From contig NZ_JADYVE010000016.1 in the NCBI RefSeq assembly GCF_020193655.1, positions 33,768 through 97,767 of the forward strand: DNA of 64,000 bases, given 5' to 3'. The position numbers were made by a program, and so were the translations under genes. The DNA is from Ensifer sp. IC3342 (GTDB taxonomy: Bacteria; Pseudomonadota; Alphaproteobacteria; Rhizobiales; Rhizobiaceae). How positions within the stretch are numbered: the first letter of the stretch is position 1; each line of letters starts with the position of its first letter. The notes below the pieces were generated by a model, which had not been told where the DNA came from, searched no databases, and saw nothing but the letters and a program-made list of their open reading frames with translations. Below are positions 8,125 to 16,729 of the stretch, in pieces.

Positions 8125-8412
8125 ATGAGCCGGAACAGCTACAGCGTTGGCGATACGGTGGTCCTGAGACCCGACCTCATCCGCACGGCGAGCGACGATA
8201 GGAGATGCCGCGTCGTCGGGATCCTGCCGGCCGCCGAATACGGCGAGCCGCAGTATCGCGTTCGCTTCGGCACCGAAAACTTCGACCGGCGCATCTTCGA
8301 AGGCGATATCGATGCCACCGAAACGGCGCTGCCGGTTCGGCGGGACGACGAGGCGACGACGGTCAACGGTCGGCCCTGGCTGAAACCGTTGAGCACCAAG
8401 GCGGCCAAGTGA
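8125..8412 (+). CDS. Conserved small protein of unknown function between csp and rpsU
   Basis: 95 residues from the ATG at 8125, chosen because AAGGAG (8113-8118) sits 6 nt upstream; the ATG at 8119 directly abuts that site. The sequence (SVGDTVVLRPDLIRTASDDRRCRVVGILPAAEYGEPQYRVRF...) looks like a small SH3/KOW-like beta barrel with a VGDxV opening and a YRVRF strand, but no named family is recognised. The tail is short and polar. It has no signal peptide or membrane segment. Its place between a cold-shock protein and ribosomal protein S21 hints at RNA or translation (inference only). Confidence 0.7.
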   Translation: MSRNSYSVGDTVVLRPDLIRTASDDRRCRVVGILPAAEYGEPQYRVRFGTENFDRRIFEGDIDATETALPVRRDDEATTVNGRPWLKPLSTKAAK

Positions 8413-8545
8413 AACTATCACTTGAGCCCATCGTTTCCGGGGCGACGCCAGACGGTGCGCCGTCCGGAATGGGAACCGGGGAGGCCCTCCCCGCATCAGA
8501 TCAACGCGTAAACACGGCACCCGCCGTTGAAAGGAAGGATATAGT

Positions 8546-8782
8546 TTGCAAGTACTCGTCAGGGATAACAATATCGAGCAGGCCCTTCGCGTTCTCAAGA
8601 AGAAGATGCAGCGCGAGGGCGTTTTCCGCGAAATGAAGGCGCGCAGCGCCTATGAAAAGCCGTCCGAAAAGCGTGCACGCGAAAAGGCTGAAGCCGTTCG
8701 CCGCACCCGCAAGCTCGCCCGCAAGAAGCTGCAGCGCGAGGGTCTGCTGCCGGGGCCGAAGAAGGTCGCCCGCTCCCGCTAA
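8546..8782 (+). CDS. rpsU: 30S ribosomal protein S21
   Basis: 78 residues, highly basic. The S21 signature is plain: QVLVRDNNIEQALRVLKKKM, then a long Lys/Arg-rich helix ending KKVARSR. S21 joins the small subunit near the anti-Shine-Dalgarno region and helps initiation. The first codon is TTG, preceded by AAGGAAGG (8531-8538); no ATG is available in frame near the conserved N-terminus, so the non-standard start is required. The C-terminal extension of basic residues is the longer form seen in alphaproteobacteria. A palindromic repeat lies about 50 bp downstream. Confidence 0.95.
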   Translation: MQVLVRDNNIEQALRVLKKKMQREGVFREMKARSAYEKPSEKRAREKAEAVRRTRKLARKKLQREGLLPGPKKVARSR

Positions 8783-8830
8783 CACTCTGAACCGGCGCAA
8801 TTCGGGCGGATGCGCGACCAGCAATGCACT

Positions 8831-8861
8831 CCTCATTCCTGTGACGAGCACAGGAATGAGG
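8831..8861. repeat. ABC-type palindromic repeat
   Basis: Perfect 13-bp arms CCTCATTCCTGTG and CACAGGAATGAGG around 5 nt. The same core occurs at 17946-18000, 18157-18213 and 24397-24460. Such units are scattered through Sinorhizobium intergenic DNA; here it may end the rpsU transcript. Confidence 0.65.
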
Positions 8862-9117
8862 GCAGAGGAGAGCCTTACCGTACCGCAACCGACGAGCCGT
8901 AATACGCTGCTGTCGTGTACTGTCGCGCCTGAAAAAACAGGGCACTACCGACCGGCGCCGGCGAAGGGATCTTCACCCTCGCGCCGGGCCGCTCGCCCCG
9001 CGGACTTTCTCGTGACGATCCAGAAGGTCGGCGTCCGCGTCTCGGGCTCCACACTTCCACCAGCACCACCCCCGCTGTACACTCCGCTTGCCGCCTGATC
9101 CTGTCCTCACCCGGACC
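8862..9117. other. Intergenic stretch without a recognisable gene
   Basis: GC-rich sequence between two repeats. Open frames exist on both strands, but they are Arg/Pro/Ser-rich and match no family I know; no ribosome site was found. Confidence 0.4.
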
Positions 9118-9165
9118 AGAGCAATTCCAGGAAAAGTGTGAAACGGTTTTCCGTTCGGAATTGCG
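9118..9165. repeat. Intergenic palindrome (GCAATTCC type)
   Basis: GCAATTCC and GGAATTGC flank AGGAAAAGTGTGAAACGG plus TTTTCCGTTC. A decayed relative lies at 51550-51597. It sits just upstream of the AI-2E transporter gene. Confidence 0.55.
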
Positions 9166-9252
9166 AAGTTTCAAAGAGTGAGATCACGCGGCCATGCCGG
9201 CCGTTGCGGGGGCAAACGGCGGCGGGCGTTCCTCGCCCCGGGGGAAGCAGCC

Positions 9253-10377
9253 ATGGACGATGTGCAAACTCCGATCAAAGCGGATGCCGGCGCAAGCAGC
9301 CCGGCCAGCCCGGCGTCGATCGAGCCGCGGGTCACCGAGTTCCTGCGGCTCGGCGTGCTGGCGCTCTTCGCCTATCTGTCATTCACGCTCATCGCCCCCT
9401 TCGCGATCATCGCCGTCTGGGCAGGCATTCTCACTGTCGCGCTCTATCCGGCTTTCAAGAGGCTCACCGCGTTCCTGGGCGACCGCCCTCGCCTCGCTGC
9501 CACGGCGATCACGCTCGTCGCCCTCACGGTGATCGCCGGCCCGCTGGCGGCCATTGCGCTGAGCTTTGCGGAAGGCGTGCAGGCGCTCATCGCAAAGCTC
9601 GCAGCCGGCACCTTCTCCGTGCCCGCGCCGCCGGATGCCGTGCGCGACTGGCCGCTGATCGGCAACTGGCTCCACGCCACCTGGAGCCAGGCTTTGGGCA
9701 GCCTCGAAGCGACGCTGCAGCGCCTCGCGCCCTCGCTCCTCCAAGCCGGTGGCACAGTGCTCGGCAAGATCGCGCGCATCGGCGTCGACCTCATCGGCTT
9801 CATCGTTTCGGTCGTCATCGCGGGCTTTCTCTTCCGCCCCGGCCCGCGGCTTGGGCAAGGGCTGAAGCTCTTCGCCCGCCGGGTCGCCGGCGAGCGCGGC
9901 ACCGGCTTCGTCGATCTCGCCGCCGCGACGATCCGCAATGTCGCGCGCGGGGTGATCGGCGTGGCGCTCCTGCAGGCGCTGCTTGCCGGGCTCGCCTTCT
10001 CGCTCTTCGGCATTCCGGCTGCGAGCATGCTCGCCTTCGCCGTCCTTATCTTTTGCATCATGCAGATCGGCCCGGCTCCGGTGCTCCTGCCAGTCGCCAT
10101 CTGGGCTTGGATCTCCATGGAGACCCCCGCCGCCCTCGGCCTCACCGTGATCCTCATCCTGATCGGGCTGATCGACAACGTGTTGAAGCCGATGCTGGTC
10201 GCCCGCGGGCTGAAGACGCCGATGCTCGTCATCCTCGCCGGCGTGATCGGCGGCACTGTCTCCTACGGGTTAATCGGCCTCTTCCTCGGCCCGATCGTGC
10301 TCGGCGTCTTCTACGATCTCGTCGTCGTTTGGATGCGTTCCAGCCCGCCACGGGAGGACGAGACAAAGCCGGTTTGA
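9253..10377 (+). CDS. AI-2E family (PerM/YdiK-type) membrane transporter
   Basis: 374 residues from the ATG at 9253 (GGGGAAG upstream). After a Ser/Pro/Ala-rich cytoplasmic start, seven to eight hydrophobic segments follow, with the family's typical C-terminal block: IDNVLKPMLVARGLKTPMLVI, then GVIGGTVSYGLIGLFLGPIVLGVFYDL. The DN/LKP and GLFLGP motifs are the clearest family marks. The family exports AI-2 or acts as Na+/H+ antiporter in some species; many members have unknown cargo. The gene stands alone between repeats and an RND operon on the same strand, about 160 bp away. Confidence 0.88.
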   Translation: MDDVQTPIKADAGASSPASPASIEPRVTEFLRLGVLALFAYLSFTLIAPFAIIAVWAGILTVALYPAFKRLTAFLGDRPRLAATAITLVALTVIAGPLAAIALSFAEGVQALIAKLAAGTFSVPAPPDAVRDWPLIGNWLHATWSQALGSLEATLQRLAPSLLQAGGTVLGKIARIGVDLIGFIVSVVIAGFLFRPGPRLGQGLKLFARRVAGERGTGFVDLAAATIRNVARGVIGVALLQALLAGLAFSLFGIPAASMLAFAVLIFCIMQIGPAPVLLPVAIWAWISMETPAALGLTVILILIGLIDNVLKPMLVARGLKTPMLVILAGVIGGTVSYGLIGLFLGPIVLGVFYDLVVVWMRSSPPREDETKPV

Positions 10378-10537
10378 TCCTGCCGGCACCACGCTTCGAC
10401 TCTATTGCAACGAACCTGTCGATATCCGATCAATCTAAAGTTGCGTGACTTGCAACGGTGAAAGTGCTCTGATTTCAAATACTCCAGCGGAGAATTGAGG
10501 CCGCCTCAAGCTGTTTCGTTCAGAGGGAGGGCGTTGC

Positions 10538-11650
10538 ATGCGTGGTTCGAGGATCCTGGCTGCCGCCCTTTCATCGGGCTTGCTTGTCGCAATTTCATGG
10601 CAAACGGCCTTCGCCCAACAGGCGCCGGCACCCGCCGTGGTCGTGGCGCCGGCGGCGATCATGGATCTTCGCGAAAGCGCTGATTTCACCGGCAAGGTCG
10701 TGGCGATCCAGAGGGTCGATATTCGCGCCCGCGTTTCCGGCTTCCTGGAGAAAGTCAACTTCACGGAAGGCGATAAGGTCACCGCCGGCACCTTGCTCTA
10801 TGAGGTCGAGGACGGCACCTATCGCGCCGCCGTCCAGGAGATCCAGGGCTCGATCGAGGCCGCCGAGGCATCCCGCGACCTCGCCGTGCTCGAGCGCGAC
10901 CGCGCGCAGCGGCTGATCTCCAGCAACACGGTCGCGCAGGCAACGGTCGACACCGCCAATGCGCAGGTAAAGAAGGCCGAGGCCGATATCGTCCGCCTCA
11001 CTGGCAGCAAGCAGGCGGCCGAGCTCAATCTTTCCTATACCCGGATCGTCGCGCCCTTCGATGGCGTCCTCGGCCTCTCCTCCGTCGATGTCGGGGCACT
11101 GGTCGGTCCGGATTCCGGCGCGCTCGTCACGCTGACGCGGCTCGATCCGATCAATGTCGAATTCCCGGTCTCGACCGCCATCTTTCTCGAATATCGCCAG
11201 CGGGCGCTGAGAGGCGAAGTCGGCCGCGATGCCAATGTCGAGCTTCTGCTGCCGGACGGCACCACCTATCCACAGAAGGGCACGATCAACTTCGTCTCCA
11301 GCAACGTCGCGGCGGGCACCGACACGATCACGGTCAGGGCCGAGTTTCCGAACCCCAATGCGCTGCTGCTCGACGGCACGCTGGTGAGGGTCACGCTCGA
11401 GGCGACCGACAAGCAGGAGGTGCTCGCGGTTCCGCAGCAGGCGATCCAGCGCGACCAGCAAGGCGCTTTCGTGATGGTGGTCGGGGACGACTCGAAGGTC
11501 GAGTTGCGCCGCGTCGACGTCCAGCGCACCACCCGCGGCCAGGCAGTCATCGCCAAGGGCTTGAACGAGGGTGAACGGGTGATCACGGACGGCGTCGGCA
11601 AGGTCCGGCCGGGCATCGTCGTCGATGCGGCACTGGCAACGGGCGGCTGA
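10538..11650 (+). CDS. RND efflux periplasmic adaptor (membrane fusion protein)
   Basis: 370 residues with a Sec signal peptide ending AFA. It shows the adaptor plan: lipoyl half (VDIRARVSGFLEKVNFTEGDKVTAGTLLYEVED), a helical hairpin (about 90-145), second lipoyl half (LNLSYTRIVAPFDGVLGLSSVDVGALVG), then beta-barrel and membrane-proximal domains. There is no lipobox cysteine, so it is probably periplasmic rather than lipidated. GGGAGGG lies 7 nt upstream of the ATG. The pump gene begins 3 bp after its stop, so the two are an operon; no outer-membrane factor is encoded here, so it probably shares a TolC-like channel. A small inverted repeat GTTGC/GCAAC (10440-10456) in the leader could be an operator. 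Confidence 0.92.
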   Translation: MRGSRILAAALSSGLLVAISWQTAFAQQAPAPAVVVAPAAIMDLRESADFTGKVVAIQRVDIRARVSGFLEKVNFTEGDKVTAGTLLYEVEDGTYRAAVQEIQGSIEAAEASRDLAVLERDRAQRLISSNTVAQATVDTANAQVKKAEADIVRLTGSKQAAELNLSYTRIVAPFDGVLGLSSVDVGALVGPDSGALVTLTRLDPINVEFPVSTAIFLEYRQRALRGEVGRDANVELLLPDGTTYPQKGTINFVSSNVAAGTDTITVRAEFPNPNALLLDGTLVRVTLEATDKQEVLAVPQQAIQRDQQGAFVMVVGDDSKVELRRVDVQRTTRGQAVIAKGLNEGERVITDGVGKVRPGIVVDAALATGG

Positions 11651-11653
11651 GCC

Positions 11654-14600
11654 ATGATCTCCGAGATCTTCATCGATCGGCCGCGCTTTGCCGCGGTTAT
11701 CTCTATCGTCTTGACGCTTGCGGGTCTGATCGCGCTCACCGCGCTGCCGGTCGCGCAGTTTCCGGACATCGTGCCGCCGCAGGTGAGCGTGACGGCCAGC
11801 TATCCTGGCGCCGGCGCCGAGGTGGTCGAGTCAACCGTGGCGCAACCGATCGAAAGCCAGATCGTCGGCGTCGACGACATGCTCTACATGAAATCGACGA
11901 GTGGCGCCGACGGATCCTATACGCTGACGGTGACCTTTGCCGTCGGCACCGACCCGGACATTGCCACCGTCAACGTGCAGAACCGCGTCTCGCTCGCCGA
12001 GGCGAGGCTGCCTTCCGAAGTCAGGCAGACCGGCGTCAGCGTGCGCAAGAAATCGTCCGCGCTGATGCAGGTGATCGCGATTTATGGCGAGGGCGAGAAC
12101 GCCAACTTCGACAACCTGTTCCTGTCGAACTACGCCACCATCAACGTGATGGACACGATCAAGCGCGTGCCGGGCGTCGGCGACGCCTCGCTCTTCGGCG
12201 CGCAGGATTATTCGATGCGGGTCGTGCTCGACATCGACCGGCTGACGAGCCTCGGCATGACGCCGACGGATGTGATCAACGCGCTGAAGGCGCAGAATAT
12301 CCAGGCGGCGATCGGCCGTATCGGCGCCCAGCCGATGACAAACGATCCCCTCTTCCAGTTGAACCTGCAGACCCAGGGGCGGCTCACCGATCCGGCTGAG
12401 TTCGAGAACGTGGTGCTGCGCGCCGAAGGCGACGGCTCCTTCGTGCGCGTCCGCGACGTCGCCAAGGTGGAGCTCGGCGCGGCGAGTTCGGATTCGAGCG
12501 CCCGCTTCAACGGCAAGCCGGTGGCGATGATCGGCACCTACCTGGCGCCGGGCGCCAACGCCCTTGAAGCCGCCGAGGGCGTCAGGGCCGCACTCGATCG
12601 CCTGGCGCGAGCCTTCCCGGAAGGCCTCACCTACAAGATTTCCTATGACACCTCCGAATTCGTCGAGGCGAGCGTCGAAAATGTCGTGGAAACGCTGGTC
12701 GAAGCCTTCGTGCTTGTCATCATCGTCGTCTTCCTCTTCCTCGGCAATTGGCGCGCGACGCTGGTGCCGCTCGTCGCCGTCCCCGTGGCCCTCATCGGCA
12801 CCTTCGCGGTGATCCTCGCCATGGGCTTCTCGCTCAACACCGTGTCGCTGCTGGCGCTGGTGCTCGCGATCGGCATCGTCGTCGACGACGCGATCGTCGT
12901 CGTCGAAAACATTGAGCGGGTGATGGAGGAAAATCCCGGCATGCAGGCGCCGCAGGCCGCGCGCCTTGCGATGGGCGAAATTACCGGCGCGATCGTCGCC
13001 ATCACCCTCGTGCTGCTTTCCGTCTTCGTGCCCGTCGCCTTCATCCCCGGCTTGAGCGGCCAACTCTTCCAGCAGTTCGCGGTCGCCGTCTCTGTATCGA
13101 TGGTGATCTCCGCCATCAACGCGCTGACCTTGAGCCCCGCGCTCTGTTCGATCCTGTTGAAGCCGCACCACGGCGAGAAGCGCGGCGTTCTCGGCTGGCT
13201 GTCGCGCCGCATCGACAACGGCCGCGACGGCTATGTCTATGTCGCGGAAAAGATGGCGCGGCGCGCCGTCATCGGCCTCGTTCTGATCGCGGTCGCAATC
13301 GGTGCCACGGGCTGGCTGTTCCGCATCGTGCCGACCGGCTTCCTGCCGAGCGAAGACCAGGGCATGTTCTTCACGGAAGTCCGCCTGCCCGAAGGCGCCT
13401 CCTACAACCGCACCAATGTGGCGCTGCGCCAGGTCGAGGACTTCCTCAGCGGCATCGAAGGCGTGCAGGACGTGACGAGCGTCGCCGGCTACAGCTTCCT
13501 CGACGGTATCGCCAAATCGAACAGCGCCTTCGCGGTCGTCACCATGAAGCCCTTTGCCGAGCGCGAGGCGGCATCGGCTTCGGTCAACAGCGCGGTCGCG
13601 ACCGCCATGGCCAAGGGCCTGACCGTCCGCGAGGCACAGGTCTTCGCCTTCAACCTGCCGCCGATCCTTGGGCTCGGCACCGGCTCCGGCTTCGAATACC
13701 AGTTGCTCGACCTGCAGGGCCGCCCGGCGGCGGACATCGCCGCGACGGCCGGCGGACTGATCATCACAGCCAACCAAGACCCGAAGCTAGGGCCGACCTT
13801 CACCACCTATTCGGCAAGCTCACCGCAGCTCTATCTCGATGTCGACCGCGACCGCGTGCAGGCGCTCGGCGTCTCGATCAGCGATCTCTTCGCCACGCTG
13901 CAGGGCACGCTCGGCTCCTATTACGTCAACGACTTCAACCTTTTCGGCCGCAGCTGGAAGGTGAACCTCCAGGCGGCCGAGGCCGATCGCGATTCCGTCA
14001 ACGACATCCAGCGACTGCATGTGCGCAATGCGGCAGGCGGGATGGTGCCGGTCGCGTCCGTCGCGCGCGTCGACTATATCGTCGGACCGCAGACGATGGT
14101 GCGCTACAACAACAACCGCTCGATCACGCTCAACGGCCAGCCCGCCCCCGGCGTCTCCTCGGGCGAGGCGCTGCAAGCGATGGCGGCCCTTTCCGCCACC
14201 ACGCTGCCGCCGGGCTTCAGCTACGAGTGGACCGGCACGGCGCTGCAGGAGCTCGAGGCCGCCGGCCAGACGACCGTGATCCTGGCGCTCGCGGTGCTCT
14301 TCGCCTATCTCTTCCTGGTCGCGCTTTATGAAAGCTGGACGATCCCGATTCCAGTGCTGTTGTCGGTGGCCGTCGGCGTCGCGGGCGCCCTCGTCTCGGT
14401 GCTGATCGCCGGCCTCTCCTTCGATATCTACGCCCAGATCGGCCTTGTCGTCTTGATCGCGCTCGCCTCCAAGAATGCGATCCTGATCGTCGAATTTGCC
14501 AAGTTCCGGCGCGAGAAAGGCGCCGGCATCGTCGAGGCCGCCGTCGAAGGCGCACGCACCCGCTTCCGCGCGGTGATGATGACAAGTTTCGCCTTCATCG

Positions 14601-14881
14601 TCGGACTGATCCCGCTGGTAACGGCTGAAGGCGCCGGCATGCTCAGCCGCCGCGCCGTCGGCACCGGGGTCGCCGGCGGCATGCTCGCCGCCTCCCTCCT
14701 CGGCATCTTCATCATCCCCGCCCTCTACGTCGCCTTCCAGTGGCTGCGTGAACGCGGCCATAAGCTCGCCGGGCTGAAAGAGCACAGCACAATCGCCCCG
14801 CCGCCGCTGAGCGAAGCGGTCGAAACGCCGGAGGAGCACGGCGAGACGCCGCGCGCCCCCGCGTCGGTCGGGCAGGATTGA
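11654..14881 (+). CDS. RND family multidrug efflux pump, HAE1 type
   Basis: 1075 residues, the normal length for an AcrB/MexB-type pump. It starts MISEIFIDRPRFAAVISIVL (first membrane helix), has the proton-relay segment GIVVDDAIVVVENIERVM in the fourth helix with the paired aspartates, and LIALASKNAILIVEFAK carrying the essential lysine in helix 10. Two large periplasmic loops lie between helices 1-2 and 7-8. It uses the proton gradient to expel amphiphilic compounds through the adaptor encoded just upstream and an outer-membrane channel. The C-terminal tail of about 40 residues is hydrophilic. Substrates cannot be read from sequence, and no linked regulator gene is present. Confidence 0.94.
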   Translation: MISEIFIDRPRFAAVISIVLTLAGLIALTALPVAQFPDIVPPQVSVTASYPGAGAEVVESTVAQPIESQIVGVDDMLYMKSTSGADGSYTLTVTFAVGTDPDIATVNVQNRVSLAEARLPSEVRQTGVSVRKKSSALMQVIAIYGEGENANFDNLFLSNYATINVMDTIKRVPGVGDASLFGAQDYSMRVVLDIDRLTSLGMTPTDVINALKAQNIQAAIGRIGAQPMTNDPLFQLNLQTQGRLTDPAEFENVVLRAEGDGSFVRVRDVAKVELGAASSDSSARFNGKPVAMIGTYLAPGANALEAAEGVRAALDRLARAFPEGLTYKISYDTSEFVEASVENVVETLVEAFVLVIIVVFLFLGNWRATLVPLVAVPVALIGTFAVILAMGFSLNTVSLLALVLAIGIVVDDAIVVVENIERVMEENPGMQAPQAARLAMGEITGAIVAITLVLLSVFVPVAFIPGLSGQLFQQFAVAVSVSMVISAINALTLSPALCSILLKPHHGEKRGVLGWLSRRIDNGRDGYVYVAEKMARRAVIGLVLIAVAIGATGWLFRIVPTGFLPSEDQGMFFTEVRLPEGASYNRTNVALRQVEDFLSGIEGVQDVTSVAGYSFLDGIAKSNSAFAVVTMKPFAEREAASASVNSAVATAMAKGLTVREAQVFAFNLPPILGLGTGSGFEYQLLDLQGRPAADIAATAGGLIITANQDPKLGPTFTTYSASSPQLYLDVDRDRVQALGVSISDLFATLQGTLGSYYVNDFNLFGRSWKVNLQAAEADRDSVNDIQRLHVRNAAGGMVPVASVARVDYIVGPQTMVRYNNNRSITLNGQPAPGVSSGEALQAMAALSATTLPPGFSYEWTGTALQELEAAGQTTVILALAVLFAYLFLVALYESWTIPIPVLLSVAVGVAGALVSVLIAGLSFDIYAQIGLVVLIALASKNAILIVEFAKFRREKGAGIVEAAVEGARTRFRAVMMTSFAFIVGLIPLVTAEGAGMLSRRAVGTGVAGGMLAASLLGIFIIPALYVAFQWLRERGHKLAGLKEHSTIAPPPLSEAVETPEEHGETPRAPASVGQD

Positions 14882-15232
14882 GAGACGCGTGCTCGGCTCG
14901 ACGCTCGTGTGGTCCACCAAGCTAATTTGGGCGCGCCCGCCAGTCCAACCGACTTGATGATGGAGTTTTCGGTGATGGCAACAGCGCACGCTCCAGCGGC
15001 TACGTCTCCGCCTCCAAAATCCCGCAACCCCAAACATTCTCCCTTTTCCCTTCACCCGCCTTTAACGTGCGTCCAGTTACTCTCGGCCGTTCGATCGGAT
15101 GCATCAGGCATCGTTCCGTCCGCATCATGCGGGGTCGAAGATCCTTGCCGCCGTTTTTCCGATCCGAGGATTCCGCTTCATGCGTTCCCTCCCCGTCCCG
15201 CATCAGACGCCTCTTCTGAAAGGTGCCGCACC
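14882..15232. other. Intergenic leader without a gene
   Basis: About 350 bp between the RND pump and the first degenerate GGDEF gene. The frame upstream of 15233 is open but its translation is Pro/Ser/Arg-rich with no ribosome site and no counterpart upstream of the paralogue, so I treat it as untranslated. The last 50 bp resemble the leader of the paralogue at 16680-16729. Confidence 0.45.
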
Positions 15233-16309
15233 ATGGCTGTCGTGAGCCCTTCCCCGAAACATATTGCGCAGCAGATCCGCCGGGACGTCTATTACAACGC
15301 CTTCGCCACTCTGGAGCGGCTGCAGATCGATGCCTCGCCGGTCAATTACGAGTTGATGTGCGAAATCATCAGCGGCAACAATCCCGAACTGCGCGAGAAG
15401 TTCGCCCGCCTCGGCCGCGACGTGACTGAGGAGGATCTGGACGTGTTGGCGCGCATATATCTGCCGCACCATTTCGGTCAGTCGAAGGTCGAGGAGTCCG
15501 CCACCCGCATCCAGAGCGAACTTTCGACGCTCAAGGAATCTCTGCAATCGGGCCAGCATTCGCTTTCGAGCTATTCGACCATGCTCGGCCAGGCCAGTGG
15601 CAATTTCTCCTCGATCGATCCGGGCGACACCCAGAGAATCCAGTCCGAGTTGCAGGCGATCCGGGCGGCGACCGACATCCAGCGCTCGAAGAGCGACGAG
15701 ATGCTGGAAAGCGTTTCGACTCATATCTCGGCGGTGACCGCGATTACCGGCGATCTCGATGAGTTCGAGCGGGCGAAATTCACCCATGCCGCCACCAATC
15801 TCGCCAACCGGCGCGGCTTCAACCGCAAGCTCGCCGAACTTTATGGCGGCGAGCGCTATCCGGACGGCGCGGCGCTGATCCTCTGCAATCTGCTGGCGCT
15901 CGAACCCTTCGAGAAGAAGGAACTGATCAAGCTCAAGGAAGCGATCCTGCAGCGGCTCGGTTCCGTCGTCTCACAGACCATTCACACTGCCGATTTCGCC
16001 GCCTGGCTCGACCGGCCGCAGATCGGCATTCTCGTCGCGACCACCAGCGAAACGGAAATCCAGCGAGTCGCCGAGCACATCCGCATGAACTGCCTCCGCG
16101 CCTTCAGTGGCCAGCGGCCGGGCATGCCCGCCGTCACGGCGCATTTCGGATGCAGCACGACCTATGATGCCGATACGGCCGCGAGCCTCTTCATCCATGC
16201 CGAAACGGCGCTCGAAACCGCCACCGAACAGGCCGACGAAGCCGTCGTCTTCTTCCTGGACAGCAAGGCCGGCGGCCAGCGCAAGGACTGGTCGCTCTAC
16301 AAGCGCTGA
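15233..16309 (+). CDS. Degenerate GGDEF-domain protein, tandem copy 1
   Basis: 358 residues. The N-terminal half is helical (SPVNYELMCEIISGNNPELRE at about 35-55, like the leader domain of many alphaproteobacterial diguanylate cyclases), with a polar stretch at 95-125. At 187-201 the sequence ATNLANRRGFNRKLA matches the LTGLxNRRxF opening of GGDEF domains, but the rest is lost: no FK/ND metal block, and LDRPQIGILV (259-268) stands where RxGGDEFaill should be. It cannot make cyclic di-GMP by the known mechanism and may be a binder or scaffold (inference). The start was placed at 15233 because the paralogue at 16730 begins at the same position and both have AAAGG-type ribosome sites. Confidence 0.75.
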   Translation: MAVVSPSPKHIAQQIRRDVYYNAFATLERLQIDASPVNYELMCEIISGNNPELREKFARLGRDVTEEDLDVLARIYLPHHFGQSKVEESATRIQSELSTLKESLQSGQHSLSSYSTMLGQASGNFSSIDPGDTQRIQSELQAIRAATDIQRSKSDEMLESVSTHISAVTAITGDLDEFERAKFTHAATNLANRRGFNRKLAELYGGERYPDGAALILCNLLALEPFEKKELIKLKEAILQRLGSVVSQTIHTADFAAWLDRPQIGILVATTSETEIQRVAEHIRMNCLRAFSGQRPGMPAVTAHFGCSTTYDADTAASLFIHAETALETATEQADEAVVFFLDSKAGGQRKDWSLYKR

Positions 16310-16313
16310 GCCG

Positions 16314-16393
16314 CAGCACCGCGCGTCTCATTAGACGCGCAAAGGAACGCTGTAGCACTTTAAATTGCTGCATGTTTTTAAGGAAACATGCAG
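16314..16393. repeat. RIME-type intergenic repeat
   Basis: Same mosaic as 5676-5776: GCGTCTCATTAGACGC hairpin, GTAGCACTTTAAATTG spacer, then CTGCATGTTTTT and AAACATGCAG. This copy lacks the inner AATCGG part. It lies between the two tandem GGDEF-like genes; the remaining gap to 16729 shows no gene. Confidence 0.7.
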
Positions 16394-16729
16394 CGGCGCC
16401 CCCGACCGGCGCGTTCGCCCCTTTGTCTCAGGCCGCATCTTCCCTGACCGGATCGGTTAAGGGAACGTGCAGTCATTCCTGTTCCGCCGGACTGCTCTGC
16501 CGTTTCCGACCGCTCGTAGTTGCTAATTCACCAGTCATTAATGGAAGCAGGCTTACTCTAGGTTGTTCGGCAGGACGCGGTCGCGTCAGTCAAACCGCAT
16601 GAATGGCGGAGTCGGACGCGATATCCCTCGCTGCTGCATATCGATACGAGGCCCCGGCCTCACGCGTACCTGTCCGACCATCGTCCCAGGTGCATTCGCC
16701 TGTGACGCTTCTGTGAAAGGCGCTGCACC

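Noticed and set aside
8875..9174. 99-codon - strand frame between repeats
   Set aside because: It runs across a palindromic repeat and shows no family resemblance.
11831..13777. 648-codon open frame on the - strand
   Set aside because: Antisense to the RND pump, with a D/H/R-rich translation and no family resemblance.
13820..15055. 411-codon open frame on the - strand
   Set aside because: Antisense to the same pump gene; composition artefact.
14909..15232. Extension of the first GGDEF-like protein to an upstream ATG
   Set aside because: The added residues have no counterpart in the tandem paralogue and no ribosome site.
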